From positions 1 to 64,000 of the forward strand of contig RGFZ01000005.1 of the NCBI GenBank assembly GCA_010024875.1: a stretch of DNA of 64,000 bases, given 5' to 3'. This document shows positions 26,384 to 37,071 of this stretch, one piece after another. Under the pieces are notes generated by a model. The model was given only the letters and a program-made list of their open reading frames with translations. It ran no database searches and had not been told where the DNA came from. The position numbers were made by a program, and so were the translations under genes. The DNA is from Oxalobacteraceae bacterium (lineage in GTDB: Bacteria; Pseudomonadota; Gammaproteobacteria; Burkholderiales; Burkholderiaceae_D). The stretch's first letter is position 1. Each line of letters starts with the position of its first letter.

Positions 26384-28968
26384 ATGATGCAGCAATTCTT
26401 CTCCAATTCTTATCTGTTTGGAGGCAATGCCCCGTACGTGGAAGAACTGTACGAGGCCTATCTCCTGAACCCGGATGTACCGCATGCGAGCGTCGTCGCC
26501 TCGTTTGCCGAGCGCGCCAAGCATGGCCCGATTCGCACGGTCACTGCGTCGGCCGATGCCGAGATGGGCCGCAAGCGCGTCGCGGTGACCCAGCTTATCG
26601 CCGCTTACCGCTTCCTCGGCACGCAATGGGCGAATCTCGATCCGTTGCAGCGCCAGGAGCGACCGAATATTCCTGAGCTTGAGCCTTCGTTCTACGGCTT
26701 CACCGATGCCGATCTGGACGTCGTCTTCAACATCAGCAACACCTACTTCGGCGGCGAAACCGCGACCCTGCGTGATCTGCTGCAATCGCTGCGCGACACG
26801 TATTGCCGCTCTATCGGCGCCGAGTTCCAGTACATTACCGACCCTGCACAAAAGCGCTGGATGCAAGAGCGTCTTTGCAAGAGATCGTGATCGGCATGGC
26901 GCACCGAGGCCGTCTGAATGTGCTGGTGAATATCCTCGGCAAAATGCCGTCCGATCTGTTCGCCGAATTCGAGGGCAAGCACGCCGATGATCTGCCGGCG
27001 GGTGACGTCAAATACCACCAGGGCTTTTCCAGCGATATCTCGACACCGGGTGGTCCGGTGCATTTGTCGCTCGCTTTCAATCCTTCCCATCTGGAGATTG
27101 TCAACCCGGTGGTCGAGGGCTCGGTCAAGGCGCGCATGGATCGCCGCGGCGACAAGCAGGGCAAGCAGGTATTGCCGATTCAGGTGCATGGTGATGCAGC
27201 GTTTGCGGGGCAGGGCGTCGTGATGGAGACACTGAATCTCGCGCAAACTCGTGGCTATGGCACGGGCGGCACGGTGCATATCGTGATCAACAATCAGATT
27301 GGATTCACTACCTCCGATCCGCGTGACTCGCGCTCCACGTTATATTGCTCCGATGTGGTCAAGATGATCGAGGCGCCGGTGCTGCACGTGAATGGCGATG
27401 ATCCCGAAGCGGTGGTATTTGCGACCCAGATCGCGCTTGATTTCCGCATGCAGTTCCAGAAAGACGTCGTGGTCGATATCGTCTGCTTCCGCAAGCTCGG
27501 TCACAACGAGCAAGACACGCCGGCGCTGACCCAGCCGCTGATGTACAAGAAGATCGGCCAGCACCCCGGCACGCGCAAGCTGTACGCCGACAAGCTGTCG
27601 ACGCAGGGCACGATTCCGGCGGATGGCGGCGATACGATGGTCAAAGCCTTCCGCGAGGCGATGGATGCCGGACGAAGCTCGGTTGATCCTGTGATCTCGA
27701 ACTTCAAGAACAAATACGCAGTTGACTGGATGCCTTTCCTGAACCGCAAGTGGACCGATGCGGCCGATACAGCGGTGCCGGCGGCGGAGTTGAAGCGGCT
27801 CTCTGAACGCATCACCACGGTACCCACAGACTTTAAGGTGCACCCGCTGGTCGAGAAGGTGCTGGCGGATCGCGCCGCGATGGGTCGGGGTGAGATCAAC
27901 CTTGACTGGGGCATGGGTGAGCATCTGGCATTTGCGACGCTGGTGTCGTCTGGCTATGCCGTGCGCATCACCGGACAAGATGCCGGGCGAGGCACCTTCA
28001 CGCATCGTCACGCCGTGCTGCACGATCAGAACCGCGAAAAGTGGGACGCAGGCAGCTACATACCGCTGCAGCATGTGTCCGACCAGCAGGCGCCATTTAC
28101 CGTGATCGATTCGGTGCTGTCCGAAGAGGCCGTACTCGGTTTTGAATACGGTTATTCCACCGCCGAGCCCAATACGCTCACCATCTGGGAGGCGCAGTTC
28201 GGCGATTTCGCGAATGGTGCGCAGGTCGTGATCGATCAGTTCATCAGTTCCGGCGAAGTGAAATGGGGCCGCGCATCCGGTCTGGTGATGATGCTGCCGC
28301 ATGGTTACGAAGGTCAGGGCCCGGAGCACTCGTCGGCACGTATCGAGCGCTTCCTGCAGCTTTCCGCCGACAACAACATGCAATTGGTGCAGCCGACCAC
28401 GGGCGCGCAAATCTTCCATCTGCTGCGTCGGCAGATGATCCGCCTGTTCCGCAAGCCCTTGGTGATCTTCACGCCCAAATCGCTGCTGCGCAACAAGGAT
28501 GCCGGTTCGCCCTTGTCCGATCTGGTCAAGGGTTCATTCCAGACCGTGATCGGCGAAGTCGACACCAGCATTGATGCGAAGAAGGTCAAGCGCGTACTGG
28601 CTTGCTCGGGCAAGGTGTACTACGACCTTGTCCATGCGCGCAAGGAGCGCGGCGCAAGCGATATCGCCATCATTCGCGTTGAGCAACTGTATCCGTTCCC
28701 GCACAAGGCTTTCTCGGCTGAGCTGAAGGCTTTCCCGAATTTCAATGAACTGGTCTGGGTGCAAGACGAGCCGCAGAACCAGGGTGCGTGGTTCCAGATC
28801 CAGCACAACATTCTCGAGAACCTGAGCGATGGCCAGAAACTGGCTTACGCAGGTCGCCCCGCGAGCGCATCGCCCGCTGTCGGTTATTACGACAAGCACT
28901 ATGCGCAGCAAAAGGCGCTGATCGATACGGCATTTTCGAAGCTCAAGGGCTTCATCCTGACCAAATAA
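26384..28968 (+). pseudogene. odhA: 2-oxoglutarate dehydrogenase E1, broken by two apparent internal deletions
   Basis: Thiamine-dependent E1 of the 2-oxoglutarate dehydrogenase complex. The N-terminal frame (MMQQFFSNSYLFGGNAPYVE) runs to a stop at 26888-26890. From about 26875 the family sequence resumes in another frame with QEIVIGMAHRGRLNVLVN and is then intact to the end (HLEIVNPVVEG, GHNEQDTPA, GQDAGRGTFTHRH, GYEGQGPEHSSARIERFLQL). About 60-65 residues between QKRWMQERL and QEIVIG are missing. A second, in-frame gap of about 25-30 residues lies near 26475 (LLNPD-VPHASVV), where homologues have a longer lipid-free N-terminal segment. As written, no functional E1 would be made. odhB follows after 60 bp. 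Confidence 0.85.
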
Positions 28969-29028
28969 AGACCCCGCGGTGTGCCGGAAGCCGGCCCACC
29001 GTGCGAACAACCCGAAACGGAGAGTGAA

Positions 29029-30273
29029 ATGGCAATTCTGGAAGTCCAGGTACCCCAGCTGTCGGAGTCGGTCGCAGAAGCGACCCTGCTGCAGTGGCAC
29101 AAGAAAGTCGGCGAGGCTGTGGCCCGTGATGAAAACCTGATCGATATTGAAACCGACAAAGTCGTGCTGGAACTGCCCGCGCCTGCGCAGGGTGTGATCG
29201 TCGAGATCATCAAGGGCGACGGCACCACCGTGGTCGCTGGCGAAATCATCGCGCGCATTGATACCGAAGCGACAGCGTCAGCCTCGGCGTCAGCGCCAGC
29301 TGCCGCAGCTCCCCCAGCTCCCCCAGCAGCACCCGCAACCGCGACAGCCGCTGCGCCTGCCGGCGGCGCCATGGCGATGCCCGCTGCCGCAAAAATGCTG
29401 GCCGAGAACAAGATGTCTGCCGACACCGTGCCCGGCACGGGTCGCGATGGCCGTGTGACCAAGGGCGATGTGATCAATGCGCTCAACAAACCTTCGTCAC
29501 CGGCCTCCGCGCCGGCCGCGCCCAAGGCCTCGCTGCCTGCAGTCGCTGCGCCGGTCTCGATTGATCTAGGTGACCGCCCCGAGCAGCGCGTGCCGATGAG
29601 TCGCCTGCGCGCGCGTATCGCCGAGCGTCTGCTGGAGTCACAATCGACGAATGCGATTCTGACGACCTTCAATGAAGTCAATATGCAGCCGGTCATGGAC
29701 CTGCGCAACAAGTACAAGGACAAGTTCGAAAAAGAGCATGGCGTAAAGATGGGCTTCATGTCCTTCTTTGTGAAGGCCGCTGTGGCCGCACTGAAGAAAT
29801 ACCCGGTGCTAAACGCGTCCATTGATGGCAATGATGTGGTCTATCACGGTTATTTCGATGTCGGTATCGCGGTGGGATCGCCGCGCGGATTGGTGGTGCC
29901 CATCTTGCGCAACGCCGACCAAATGACGATTGCTGACATCGAGAAAAAGATCGGTGAATTCGGTCAGAAAGCCAAGGATGGCAAGCTGACGCTGGATGAA
30001 CTGACCGGCGGCACCTTCTCGATCTCGAATGGTGGCGTGTTCGGCTCGATGCTGTCGACGCCCATCATCAATCCTCCGCAGTCAGCCATTCTCGGTGTGC
30101 ATGCGACCAAGGAACGCGCCGTGGTTGAAAATGGTCAAATCGTGATCCGTCCAATGAACTACCTCGCCATGTCGTATGACCATCGTCTGATCGATGGTCG
30201 TGAGGCCGTGCTCGGGCTGGTGGCGATGAAAGAGGCGCTGGAAGATCCGGCCCGTCTGCTGCTGGATCTGTAA
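29029..30273 (+). CDS. odhB: Dihydrolipoyllysine-residue succinyltransferase (E2o)
   Basis: 414 residues forming the core of the 2-oxoglutarate dehydrogenase complex. The lipoyl domain (1-75) carries the lipoylated Lys in [15 protein letters not shown]. An Ala/Pro linker (85-115) follows, then the E1/E3-binding domain ([20 protein letters not shown]) and the catalytic domain with [20 protein letters not shown] 29029 is preceded by GGAGAG; an upstream in-frame start at 28981 adds residues with no family similarity. Confidence 0.96.
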   Translation: MAILEVQVPQLSESVAEATLLQWHKKVGEAVARDENLIDIETDKVVLELPAPAQGVIVEIIKGDGTTVVAGEIIARIDTEATASASASAPAAAAPPAPPAAPATATAAAPAGGAMAMPAAAKMLAENKMSADTVPGTGRDGRVTKGDVINALNKPSSPASAPAAPKASLPAVAAPVSIDLGDRPEQRVPMSRLRARIAERLLESQSTNAILTTFNEVNMQPVMDLRNKYKDKFEKEHGVKMGFMSFFVKAAVAALKKYPVLNASIDGNDVVYHGYFDVGIAVGSPRGLVVPILRNADQMTIADIEKKIGEFGQKAKDGKLTLDELTGGTFSISNGGVFGSMLSTPIINPPQSAILGVHATKERAVVENGQIVIRPMNYLAMSYDHRLIDGREAVLGLVAMKEALEDPARLLLDL

Positions 30274-30284
30274 GGAGACGCGCC

Positions 30285-31709
30285 ATGTCCAAGCAATTTG
30301 ATGTCATCGTCATCGGCGGTGGCCCGGGTGGTTATGTGGCCGCCATTCGCGCTGCGCAGCTGGGCTTTTCGGTCGCGTGCATCGATGAGTGGAAAAACGA
30401 AAAGGGTGGCCCTGCGCCAGGGGGTACCTGCACCAACGTCGGCTGCATTCCCTCCAAGGCGCTGCTGCAGTCGTCCGAGCATTTCGACCACGCGAATCAT
30501 GGTTTCGCCGAGCACGGTATCGAGGTCAAGGGCGTCAAGCTCAATCTTGCGCAGATGCTCGGTCGCAAGGATGGCGTCGTCAAACAGAATAACGACGGCA
30601 TCCTCTACCTGTTCAAGAAAAACAAGGTCAGCTTCTTCCATGGACGGGGCTCATTCGCCAAAGCAGCTGATGGGCTCTATGAGATCGAGGTGGCTGGCGC
30701 TTCGGCAGACACGCTGACCGCCAAGCAAGTCATTGTTGCCACTGGTTCGAGTCCCCGCGCACTGTCGAATGCACCTTTCGATGAGAAGCTCATTTTGTCG
30801 AACACGGGTGCGCTGGCGATTGATGCGGTCCCTAAAAAGCTGGGTGTGATTGGTGCCGGCGTGATCGGTCTGGAGATGGGCAGTGTCTGGCGTCGTCTCG
30901 GCGCACAAGTCACCGTACTCGAAGCCCTGCCGACATTTCTGGGGGCGGCCGACGAAACCATTGCGAAAGAGGCGCACAAGCTCTTTGCCAAGCAGGGCCT
31001 CGATATACAGATGGGCGTGAAGATCGGCGAGATCAAGTCCGGCAAGGACGTCAGCATTGAATACACGGATGCCAAGGGTGAATCTCACAAGCTCAGTGTC
31101 GACAAGCTGATCGTATCGATCGGTCGCGTGCCCAACACCACCGGATTGAACGCAGAAGCCGTGGGCCTTGCACTCGACGAGCGCGGTTTTATCGCGGTAG
31201 ACGAACACTGCCGCACCAACCTGCCCAATGTCTGGGCAGTGGGCGATGTGGTGCGTGGCCCGATGCTGGCGCACAAGGCCGAAGAAGAGGGCGTTGCTGT
31301 CGCCGAGCGCATCGCGGGTCAGCATGGTCATGTGAACTTCGCAACCATTCCCTGGGTTATTTATACCTCGCCGGAGATTGCCTGGGTCGGACGGACCGAG
31401 CAGCAGCTGAAAGCCGATGGCGTGGCATACAAAGCGGGCGCTTTCCCATTTCTTGCGAATGGACGCGCGCGGGCGCTGGGCGACACCTCGGGCATGGTCA
31501 AGGTACTGGCCGATGCAAAAACCGACGAGATCCTTGGCGTGCACATCATCGGACCCATGGCTTCCGAGCTGATTTCCGAGGCCGTGGTGGCAATGGAATT
31601 CCGCGCCTCGTCCGAAGACATTGCTCGTATATGCCATGCGCATCCGACGTTGTCGGAAGCGACCAAGGAAGCGGCACTGGCGGTAGACAAGCGCTCGCTG
31701 AACTTTTGA
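30285..31709 (+). CDS. lpd: Dihydrolipoyl dehydrogenase (E3)
   Basis: 474 residues. Reoxidises dihydrolipoamide of the 2-oxoacid dehydrogenase complexes with NAD. The FAD motif is [15 protein letters not shown] and the redox-active disulfide is [15 protein letters not shown]. The NAD-binding motif is [16 protein letters not shown], and the C-terminal active-site segment is [14 protein letters not shown]. It lies 11 bp after odhB with a GGAG ribosome site, so E2 and E3 are cotranscribed. Confidence 0.97.
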   Translation: MSKQFDVIVIGGGPGGYVAAIRAAQLGFSVACIDEWKNEKGGPAPGGTCTNVGCIPSKALLQSSEHFDHANHGFAEHGIEVKGVKLNLAQMLGRKDGVVKQNNDGILYLFKKNKVSFFHGRGSFAKAADGLYEIEVAGASADTLTAKQVIVATGSSPRALSNAPFDEKLILSNTGALAIDAVPKKLGVIGAGVIGLEMGSVWRRLGAQVTVLEALPTFLGAADETIAKEAHKLFAKQGLDIQMGVKIGEIKSGKDVSIEYTDAKGESHKLSVDKLIVSIGRVPNTTGLNAEAVGLALDERGFIAVDEHCRTNLPNVWAVGDVVRGPMLAHKAEEEGVAVAERIAGQHGHVNFATIPWVIYTSPEIAWVGRTEQQLKADGVAYKAGAFPFLANGRARALGDTSGMVKVLADAKTDEILGVHIIGPMASELISEAVVAMEFRASSEDIARICHAHPTLSEATKEAALAVDKRSLNF

Positions 31710-31791
31710 CTCGCAGGTGCCCCTCTTTAGCCGACCGGGCAGCGTCTTGCGTAATGCTGGTACGATCTTTGGTTCTGACAGGAGCCTTCGC

Positions 31792-32211
31792 TTGAGATCG
31801 TGGATAGTCATCCCGCTGATGATTTTGCTGGCCTCGTGCGCAAGCACGAAGCCGGCGGAGGACCGCATCGAGATACTGACGACTGCGCGCTCGCAGCCGC
31901 TACAGGGTGCGCAGTGCGAGGTGGAGACCGGCGCCGGCCAGTGGACGGTGACGACGCCGGACTCGGTGCAGGTAGGCGAGCCGAGGGGCGACCTCAAAGT
32001 GGTCTGCAACAAGGAAGGCTATCGTACCTCCGAGGTCATCTTCCGTCGCGGCAGCAGCGGTGTGCCCGGCGCAACGCGTGTGGGCGTCGGCATGGGTGGC
32101 GGTTTTGGCGGTTACAGCGGCGTCGGCATTTCGCTGGGTTTTGGGTTTCCCCTGTCCTCCGGACGCGCGACCTACCCTTCCCGGGTCGTGGTCGACATGA
32201 CGCCGATGTAG
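31792..32211 (+). CDS. Small putative lipoprotein, function unknown
   Basis: 139 residues. The TTG at 31792 has GGAG seven bases upstream and gives a short signal peptide with lipobox LLASC (Cys16). A longer in-frame start at 31717 adds residues ahead of the signal and lacks a ribosome site. The mature part has two cysteines and a PEGA-like fold hint (LKVVCNKEGYRTSEV). It then has a Gly-rich segment of alternating Gly and small hydrophobic residues at about 90-120 that could insert in or pack against a membrane. It sits between lpd and zapE on the same strand. Confidence 0.7.
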   Translation: MRSWIVIPLMILLASCASTKPAEDRIEILTTARSQPLQGAQCEVETGAGQWTVTTPDSVQVGEPRGDLKVVCNKEGYRTSEVIFRRGSSGVPGATRVGVGMGGGFGGYSGVGISLGFGFPLSSGRATYPSRVVVDMTPM

Positions 32212-32225
32212 CGGCGACCGAGCTG

Positions 32226-33323
32226 ATGAATGTTCAGGAATTCTACGAAAAGACGCTAACCGAGCGCGGCTATCAGTCAGACCCGGCGCAGCTTGCCGCG
32301 GTAGAGCGCTTGCAGCGCTCCTACGATGAGTGGGGTGTGTACATGTCGCGGCGCTCGTCGAGGCTGCGGCGCATGATCATCCATCCCGATCCTCCCAGAG
32401 GTGTCTATCTGTGGGGCGGTGTCGGTCGCGGCAAGTCCTTCCTGATGGATAGTTTCTACGCCGTGATTCCCGTCAGACGCAAGACACGGGTACATTTTCA
32501 TGAGTTCATGCGCGAGGTTCACCGTGCGCTGGATGAAGAAAAAAATGTCGAGAATCCTCTGGATCAGGTAGCGCAAAAGATCGCGCGGCGCTACCGGCTG
32601 ATTTGCTTTGACGAATTCCATGTGTCCGATATTGCGGACGCGATGATTCTCTACAACCTGCTAAAAGCTCTGTTCGAGCAAGGTGTCAGCTTTGTGATGA
32701 CCTCGAACTATCCCCCGGAGGGCTTGTATCCGGATGGCTTACATCGAGATCGCATGCTGCCAGCCATTGACCTGCTCAAGGAAAAGCTCGACGTGTTGGC
32801 GGTCGATGCAGGCACCGACTACCGTCGTCGCGTGATGGAAAAAGTCGAGGCTTACCAGACCCCGCTCGGACCGGTTGCCGACAGCGCGCTGCTGCATGCG
32901 TTTGTCTCTATCGCCGAAGCCGGGGAGCAGGACCCGCGAATCAAGATAGAATCGCGGGAGATTCGCTGTGTGCGCCGCGCTGGCGGTGTGGTCTGGTTCG
33001 ATTTTGCTACTTTGTGCGGTGGGCCGCGCTCGCAAAATGATTACCTTGAGATCGCCAACCGATTTCACACGGTCATCTTGTCTGAGGTGCCGCGAATGAC
33101 TGCCGAGATGGCCTCCGAGGCACGCCGCTTTACCTGGTTGATCGATGTGCTCTACGATCATCGCGTGAAGCTGATCATCTCGGCGGCGGTGGCGCCGGAC
33201 CTGCTGTACACCGAGGGAGTGATGTCGAATGAGTTTCATCGCACGGTGTCGCGTATTACCGAGATGCAGTCGCGCGAATACAAAGAGAGCGTCCGGCGGC
33301 AGGCAGCTGGTTTGATCACTTGA
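32226..33323 (+). CDS. zapE: Cell division protein ZapE (AFG1-like ATPase)
   Basis: 365 residues. ZapE is a P-loop ATPase at the division ring that modulates FtsZ bundling. Walker A is GGVGRGKSFLMD near residue 60, Walker B is LICFDEFHVSDIADAM, and the sensor region is FVMTSNYPPEGLYPDGL. It starts 14 bp after the lipoprotein stop. Its place downstream of odhAB-lpd is typical of Burkholderiales. Confidence 0.93.
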   Translation: MNVQEFYEKTLTERGYQSDPAQLAAVERLQRSYDEWGVYMSRRSSRLRRMIIHPDPPRGVYLWGGVGRGKSFLMDSFYAVIPVRRKTRVHFHEFMREVHRALDEEKNVENPLDQVAQKIARRYRLICFDEFHVSDIADAMILYNLLKALFEQGVSFVMTSNYPPEGLYPDGLHRDRMLPAIDLLKEKLDVLAVDAGTDYRRRVMEKVEAYQTPLGPVADSALLHAFVSIAEAGEQDPRIKIESREIRCVRRAGGVVWFDFATLCGGPRSQNDYLEIANRFHTVILSEVPRMTAEMASEARRFTWLIDVLYDHRVKLIISAAVAPDLLYTEGVMSNEFHRTVSRITEMQSREYKESVRRQAAGLIT

Positions 33324-33389
33324 ATGTCCAATGCAATATGTGCCTGACCCAGTGTCTGGCGCATGTCTGACCCGATGAATGGAAGTGCA

Positions 33390-33866
33390 ATGACGATGAT
33401 TCGATTGGCCCTCACGTTTTATGCGTTGATCATGTCGGCAGTGTTTGCCACGTCGGTGCTGGCTGGAGAAACACTGGAGCGGGCGTTGAGCAAGCGTTTC
33501 CCACAGGGCTCCATTACCTCAGTGACGGCCGCCCGACAAGCGCTGGCCGAACTCGACGCTGCGCGCCGCGAAGCCGAGCAAATTTTTGACGATGAACGAT
33601 TGCGTTGCTATGACAAATTCTTTACCGCGAGCTGTTTGTCGGAAGCCAAGGAAATAAGAAGGCTCGCGCTGTCGAGTATCCGCAAAGTCGAGGTCGAGGC
33701 GAATGCGTTCTTGCGCAAGGAAAAAGCGGCGGAACGAGACCGCGAGATCGCAGAGCGTCAGGGCCGTGCGGCGCGTACGCTAGATGGGCCGGCGATTCCC
33801 ATTACTGGCGCCGCGCGCGATGGCGGCGCGGCGCCGGAATCTGAGACCAAGCCAGACAAGCCGTGA
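33390..33866 (+). CDS. Periplasmic helical protein, function unknown
   Basis: 158 residues from the ATG at 33390 (GGAAG just upstream; earlier in-frame ATG at 33363). The signal peptide ends near SVLAGETL. The mature protein is mostly charged helix with two cysteines (RLRCYDKF and TASCLSEA), and the last third is Ala/Gly/Pro-rich and probably disordered. Proteins of this shape occur next to the following helicase in related genomes. I do not know a function. Its stop overlaps the next start. Confidence 0.65.
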   Translation: MTMIRLALTFYALIMSAVFATSVLAGETLERALSKRFPQGSITSVTAARQALAELDAARREAEQIFDDERLRCYDKFFTASCLSEAKEIRRLALSSIRKVEVEANAFLRKEKAAERDREIAERQGRAARTLDGPAIPITGAARDGGAAPESETKPDKP

Positions 33867-34063
33867 TGGATGCAGAGCAGGTTCGCGAACGCGTGATCGA
33901 GCTGGAAACCGAGCATCGTGATCTCGATGCGGCGATTGCGTTGCTGGCAGCAGCACCCACAGCAGATGCGTTGCAGTTACAGCGCCTCAAGAAGCGCAAG
34001 CTACAACTGAAAGACCATATCATCCGCTTGAAGATGCAGCTGGTACCTGATATTCCCGCGTGA
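33866..34063 (+). CDS. YdcH-family (DUF465) small helical protein
   Basis: 65 residues forming a two-helix hairpin (RVIELETEHRDLDAAIALL and LQLQRLKKRKLQLKDHIIRLK). The second helix matches the YdcH/DUF465 pattern LKKxKLxLKDxI. The family is cytoplasmic and small, and its role is not established. It overlaps the stop of the upstream gene (GTGATGG), so translation is coupled; GTG 33863 is an alternative start. Confidence 0.75.
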   Translation: MDAEQVRERVIELETEHRDLDAAIALLAAAPTADALQLQRLKKRKLQLKDHIIRLKMQLVPDIPA

Positions 34064-34139
34064 TTTTCCCCTCATCGTTTTGCTGTGCGCCGGCTTGCGC
34101 CAGTATCGTGGTGCACAGCTCGTTTTTCCGGATTGATCC

Positions 34140-36146
34140 TTGACCGAACTCGCCAAAGCTATGGAAGCACTCGCGGAACCCGGCGAGCACGACGTAGAGA
34201 TCGATGAGCTTTTTTCCGATCGTGGAGCGCTGGCTCGCGGCATCGACGACTTTCGTCCGCGTCAGTCCCAGACCGACATGGCGCGTGCGGTAGCGGATGC
34301 CATCGCACGCCGGGCTACCTTGCTGGCTGAAGCAGGTACGGGTACGGGCAAGACCTTTGCCTATCTGGTGCCTGCCTTGTTATGGGGCGGCAAGGTGATT
34401 GTGTCGACGGGTACCAAGAATTTACAGGACCAGCTTTTCCTGCGCGATATTCCGGTGGTACGCAAGGCGCTGAATGTGCCGGTGACGATCGCCTTGCTCA
34501 AGGGCAGGGCAAACTATCTGTGCCACTTTCATCTGGATCGCACACAACAAAATGGCCGCCTGACAGCGCGCGAGGATGTCGGTTACTTGCGCGAGATCGC
34601 GCGCTTCGCCAAGACCACCTCGACGGGTGACAAATCCGAGCTCTCACGTGTGCCCGAGAGCGCCCTGATCTGGAATCTGGTCACTTCCACGCGCGACAAC
34701 TGTCTTGGCGCTGAATGCGCTCACTATCAGGATTGTTTTGTGATGCGGGCGCGCAAGGAAGCGCAGCAGGCCGATGTGGTGGTTGTCAACCATCATCTGT
34801 TCTTTGCCGATGTCGCGCTCAAAGACACTGGCGTTGCTGAGCTGCTGCCTAGTGCCAATACCGTGATCTTTGATGAGGCACATCAGCTGCCTGACACCGC
34901 GACGACGTTTTTTGGTGACACCGTCTCGACCTCGCAGGTGATGGAGCTATGCCGTGATGTACTCGCAGAGGGCCTGACCCATGCGCGCGATGGTGCTGAC
35001 TGGGCAGCCACCATTGCGCCGGTCGAGAAAGCGGTGCGCGACCTCCGACTGGCCTTTCCGGCAGAGGGAATCAAGCTCGCGCGTGAGCAGATTGCCGACA
35101 GTAGCCCTTTCTTTCCTGCGCTAGAGCATCTGAAAGCCATGTTGTCACAAATGACAACGGTGCTGGCGTCACAGGCCGAACGCTCGGAGACCCTGGAGCA
35201 ATGTCGTGCGCGCGCAGCTGAGCTGGGAGCGCGCCTGGATGCTTGGGTACCGGTGGGTGATGCGGAACAGCGTGCCGCCAAAGTGCTGTGGGTCGAGGCT
35301 TTTTCTCAGTCGCTGCAGCTACACCAGACGCCGCTGTCGATTGCGCCAGTCTTCAGCAAACAGCGAGAGGGGCCGCCTCGAGCATGGATCTTTACCTCGG
35401 CCACGCTGGCCGTGAAAAATGATTTCAGCCATTACAGCGCGCAGCTTGGCCTGACGGACGAGCCGTCGAAGTCATGGCCCAGTCCTTTTGATTACGCCAG
35501 ACAGGCACTGCTGTATGTGCCCCCCGATCTGCCCGCGCCCAATTCGCCCGGCTACACTGATGCAGTGGTTGAGGCTGCACTGCCCGTGATCGAGGCGGCG
35601 CGCGGTCGGGCTTTCCTGTTGTGCACGACCCTGCGTGCAGTCAAACGCGCGGCCGAGCTGTTGCGTGAGGCTTTCAAGACGCGGCAGCTGCCCTGGCCCT
35701 TGCTGGTACAGGGCGAGCTGGGGCGCACTGAGTTATTGTCGCGCTTTCGCTCTGCGGGCAATGCGGTGCTGATTGGCAGCCAGAGTTTCTGGGAAGGGGT
35801 GGATGTGCGTGGCGATGCACTGTCCGTCGTCATCATCGACAAGCTGCCGTTCGCGCCGCCGGATGATCCGGTGCTCGCAGCCCGCATCGCCGACATGGAG
35901 AAGCGTGGACTCAATGGCTTCATGCATCATCAGCTACCCGAGGCCATCATCAGTCTGAAGCAGGGCGCCGGACGTCTGATTCGTGATGAGCGAGACCGGG
36001 GCGTGCTGATGATTTGCGATCCGCGACTGATCTCAAAGCCCTATGGGCGTCGTATCTGGCAAAGCTTGCCGCCGTTTGCCCGCAGCCGTGAGCTGTCCAC
36101 GGTGCAGGCTTTCCTGCAAAACGCGCCAGCAGCGGATCCGGAGTAA
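34140..36146 (+). CDS. ATP-dependent DNA helicase, YoaA/DinG family
   Basis: 668 residues of the XPD-like superfamily 2 helicases. Walker A is EAGTGTGKTFAYL and the DEAH box is VIFDEAHQLPD. Four Fe-S cysteines lie in ANYLCHF, DNCLGAEC and QDCF. C-terminal motifs are QSFWEGVDVRGD and LKQGAGRLIRDERDRG. E. coli YoaA works with the clamp-loader subunit HolC in repair of stalled forks, and this protein is closer to YoaA in length than to DinG. The TTG start at 34140 is uncertain; ATG 34161 is the next option. Confidence 0.88.
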   Translation: MTELAKAMEALAEPGEHDVEIDELFSDRGALARGIDDFRPRQSQTDMARAVADAIARRATLLAEAGTGTGKTFAYLVPALLWGGKVIVSTGTKNLQDQLFLRDIPVVRKALNVPVTIALLKGRANYLCHFHLDRTQQNGRLTAREDVGYLREIARFAKTTSTGDKSELSRVPESALIWNLVTSTRDNCLGAECAHYQDCFVMRARKEAQQADVVVVNHHLFFADVALKDTGVAELLPSANTVIFDEAHQLPDTATTFFGDTVSTSQVMELCRDVLAEGLTHARDGADWAATIAPVEKAVRDLRLAFPAEGIKLAREQIADSSPFFPALEHLKAMLSQMTTVLASQAERSETLEQCRARAAELGARLDAWVPVGDAEQRAAKVLWVEAFSQSLQLHQTPLSIAPVFSKQREGPPRAWIFTSATLAVKNDFSHYSAQLGLTDEPSKSWPSPFDYARQALLYVPPDLPAPNSPGYTDAVVEAALPVIEAARGRAFLLCTTLRAVKRAAELLREAFKTRQLPWPLLVQGELGRTELLSRFRSAGNAVLIGSQSFWEGVDVRGDALSVVIIDKLPFAPPDDPVLAARIADMEKRGLNGFMHHQLPEAIISLKQGAGRLIRDERDRGVLMICDPRLISKPYGRRIWQSLPPFARSRELSTVQAFLQNAPAADPE

Positions 36147-36333
36147 AAACGTCGGACCTTTTCTCAGCAGCAGCTTTCCTTGGCAGCTCGAGATTCCGGA
36201 TAGCTTGACATCGACCGATAAGCTTCCCTGAAAAGCTGGGTGAATGCCACACTCAGCGTGTCGGAGCCAGATCACATTTGATCGTACTCAAACATGGAAT
36301 TTAACGCGCCTGCGTTCAGGTAAAATCCGCCCC

Positions 36334-37071
36334 ATGAAAATCCTTATCAGTAACGACGACGGTTATCTGGCCCCTGGCATCAACGCACTGGCGGATAGGC
36401 TGGCGGCGGTCGCCGATATCGTTGTCGTCGCCCCGGACAGCAATCGCTCAGGATCATCGAATTCCTTGACGCTCGACCGTCCGTTGCGAGTGATGCGGTC
36501 TGCCAATGGCTTTTATTCAATCAATGGCACGCCGAGCGACTGCGTGCATATCGCGCTGACGGGCATCCTCGATGAGCGACCCGATCTGGTCGTGTCTGGC
36601 ATCAATCAGGGGCAGAACATGGGTGATGACACGCTGTATTCCGGCACGGTGGCGGCGGCGACGGAAGGCTTTTTATTCGGCATTCCCGCCATTGCGTTTT
36701 CGCAGGTGGATCATGGCTGGGCGCATCTCGACGATGCTGCTGATGCGGCCCGTGATTTTGTGATGCGCAGACTGGACGACCTTGAGCGTCCTTTCCTGCT
36801 GAACGTGAACATTCCCAATCGCCCCTATGCCGAGTTGCGGAAGGTGGTGCCCACTCGTTTGGGAAAACGGCACGAGTCCGAGCCGGTGATCAAAAGCCGC
36901 GATCCGCATGGCAATGAGATTTTCTGGATCGGCCCGGCGGGCAAGGCCAAGGAGGCCAGCGAAGGTACAGATTTCCATGCCACCGCCCATGGCTGGATAT
37001 CGGTGACGCCGCTGCAGATCGATCTCACGCACTCGTCTCAGCTCGAGCAACTCAGGCGGTCGCTGGCATGA
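36334..37071 (+). CDS. surE: 5'/3'-nucleotidase SurE
   Basis: 245 residues. A metal-dependent phosphatase of nucleoside monophosphates, linked to stationary-phase survival. The metal site is in [16 protein letters not shown], with further motifs [28 protein letters not shown] and [20 protein letters not shown]. It opens the surE-pcm-nlpD-rpoS cluster and overlaps pcm by 4 bp. The 187-bp gap before it holds no gene that I can see. Confidence 0.95.
   Translation: MKILISNDDGYLAPGINALADRLAAVADIVVVAPDSNRSGSSNSLTLDRPLRVMRSANGFYSINGTPSDCVHIALTGILDERPDLVVSGINQGQNMGDDTLYSGTVAAATEGFLFGIPAIAFSQVDHGWAHLDDAADAARDFVMRRLDDLERPFLLNVNIPNRPYAELRKVVPTRLGKRHESEPVIKSRDPHGNEIFWIGPAGKAKEASEGTDFHATAHGWISVTPLQIDLTHSSQLEQLRRSLA

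Noticed and set aside
27340-28419. A 359-codon open frame opposite the intact part of odhA
   Set aside because: It is antisense to conserved E1 sequence and has no independent support.
26384-28968. Programmed frameshifting as the explanation for the odhA frame change
   Set aside because: No slippery heptamer is visible at the junction, and a block of conserved residues is missing, so a frameshift alone would not restore the protein.
30651-32012. A 453-codon minus-strand open frame across lpd and the lipoprotein gene
   Set aside because: It spans two plus-strand genes with clear motifs, and its translation has no recognisable domains.
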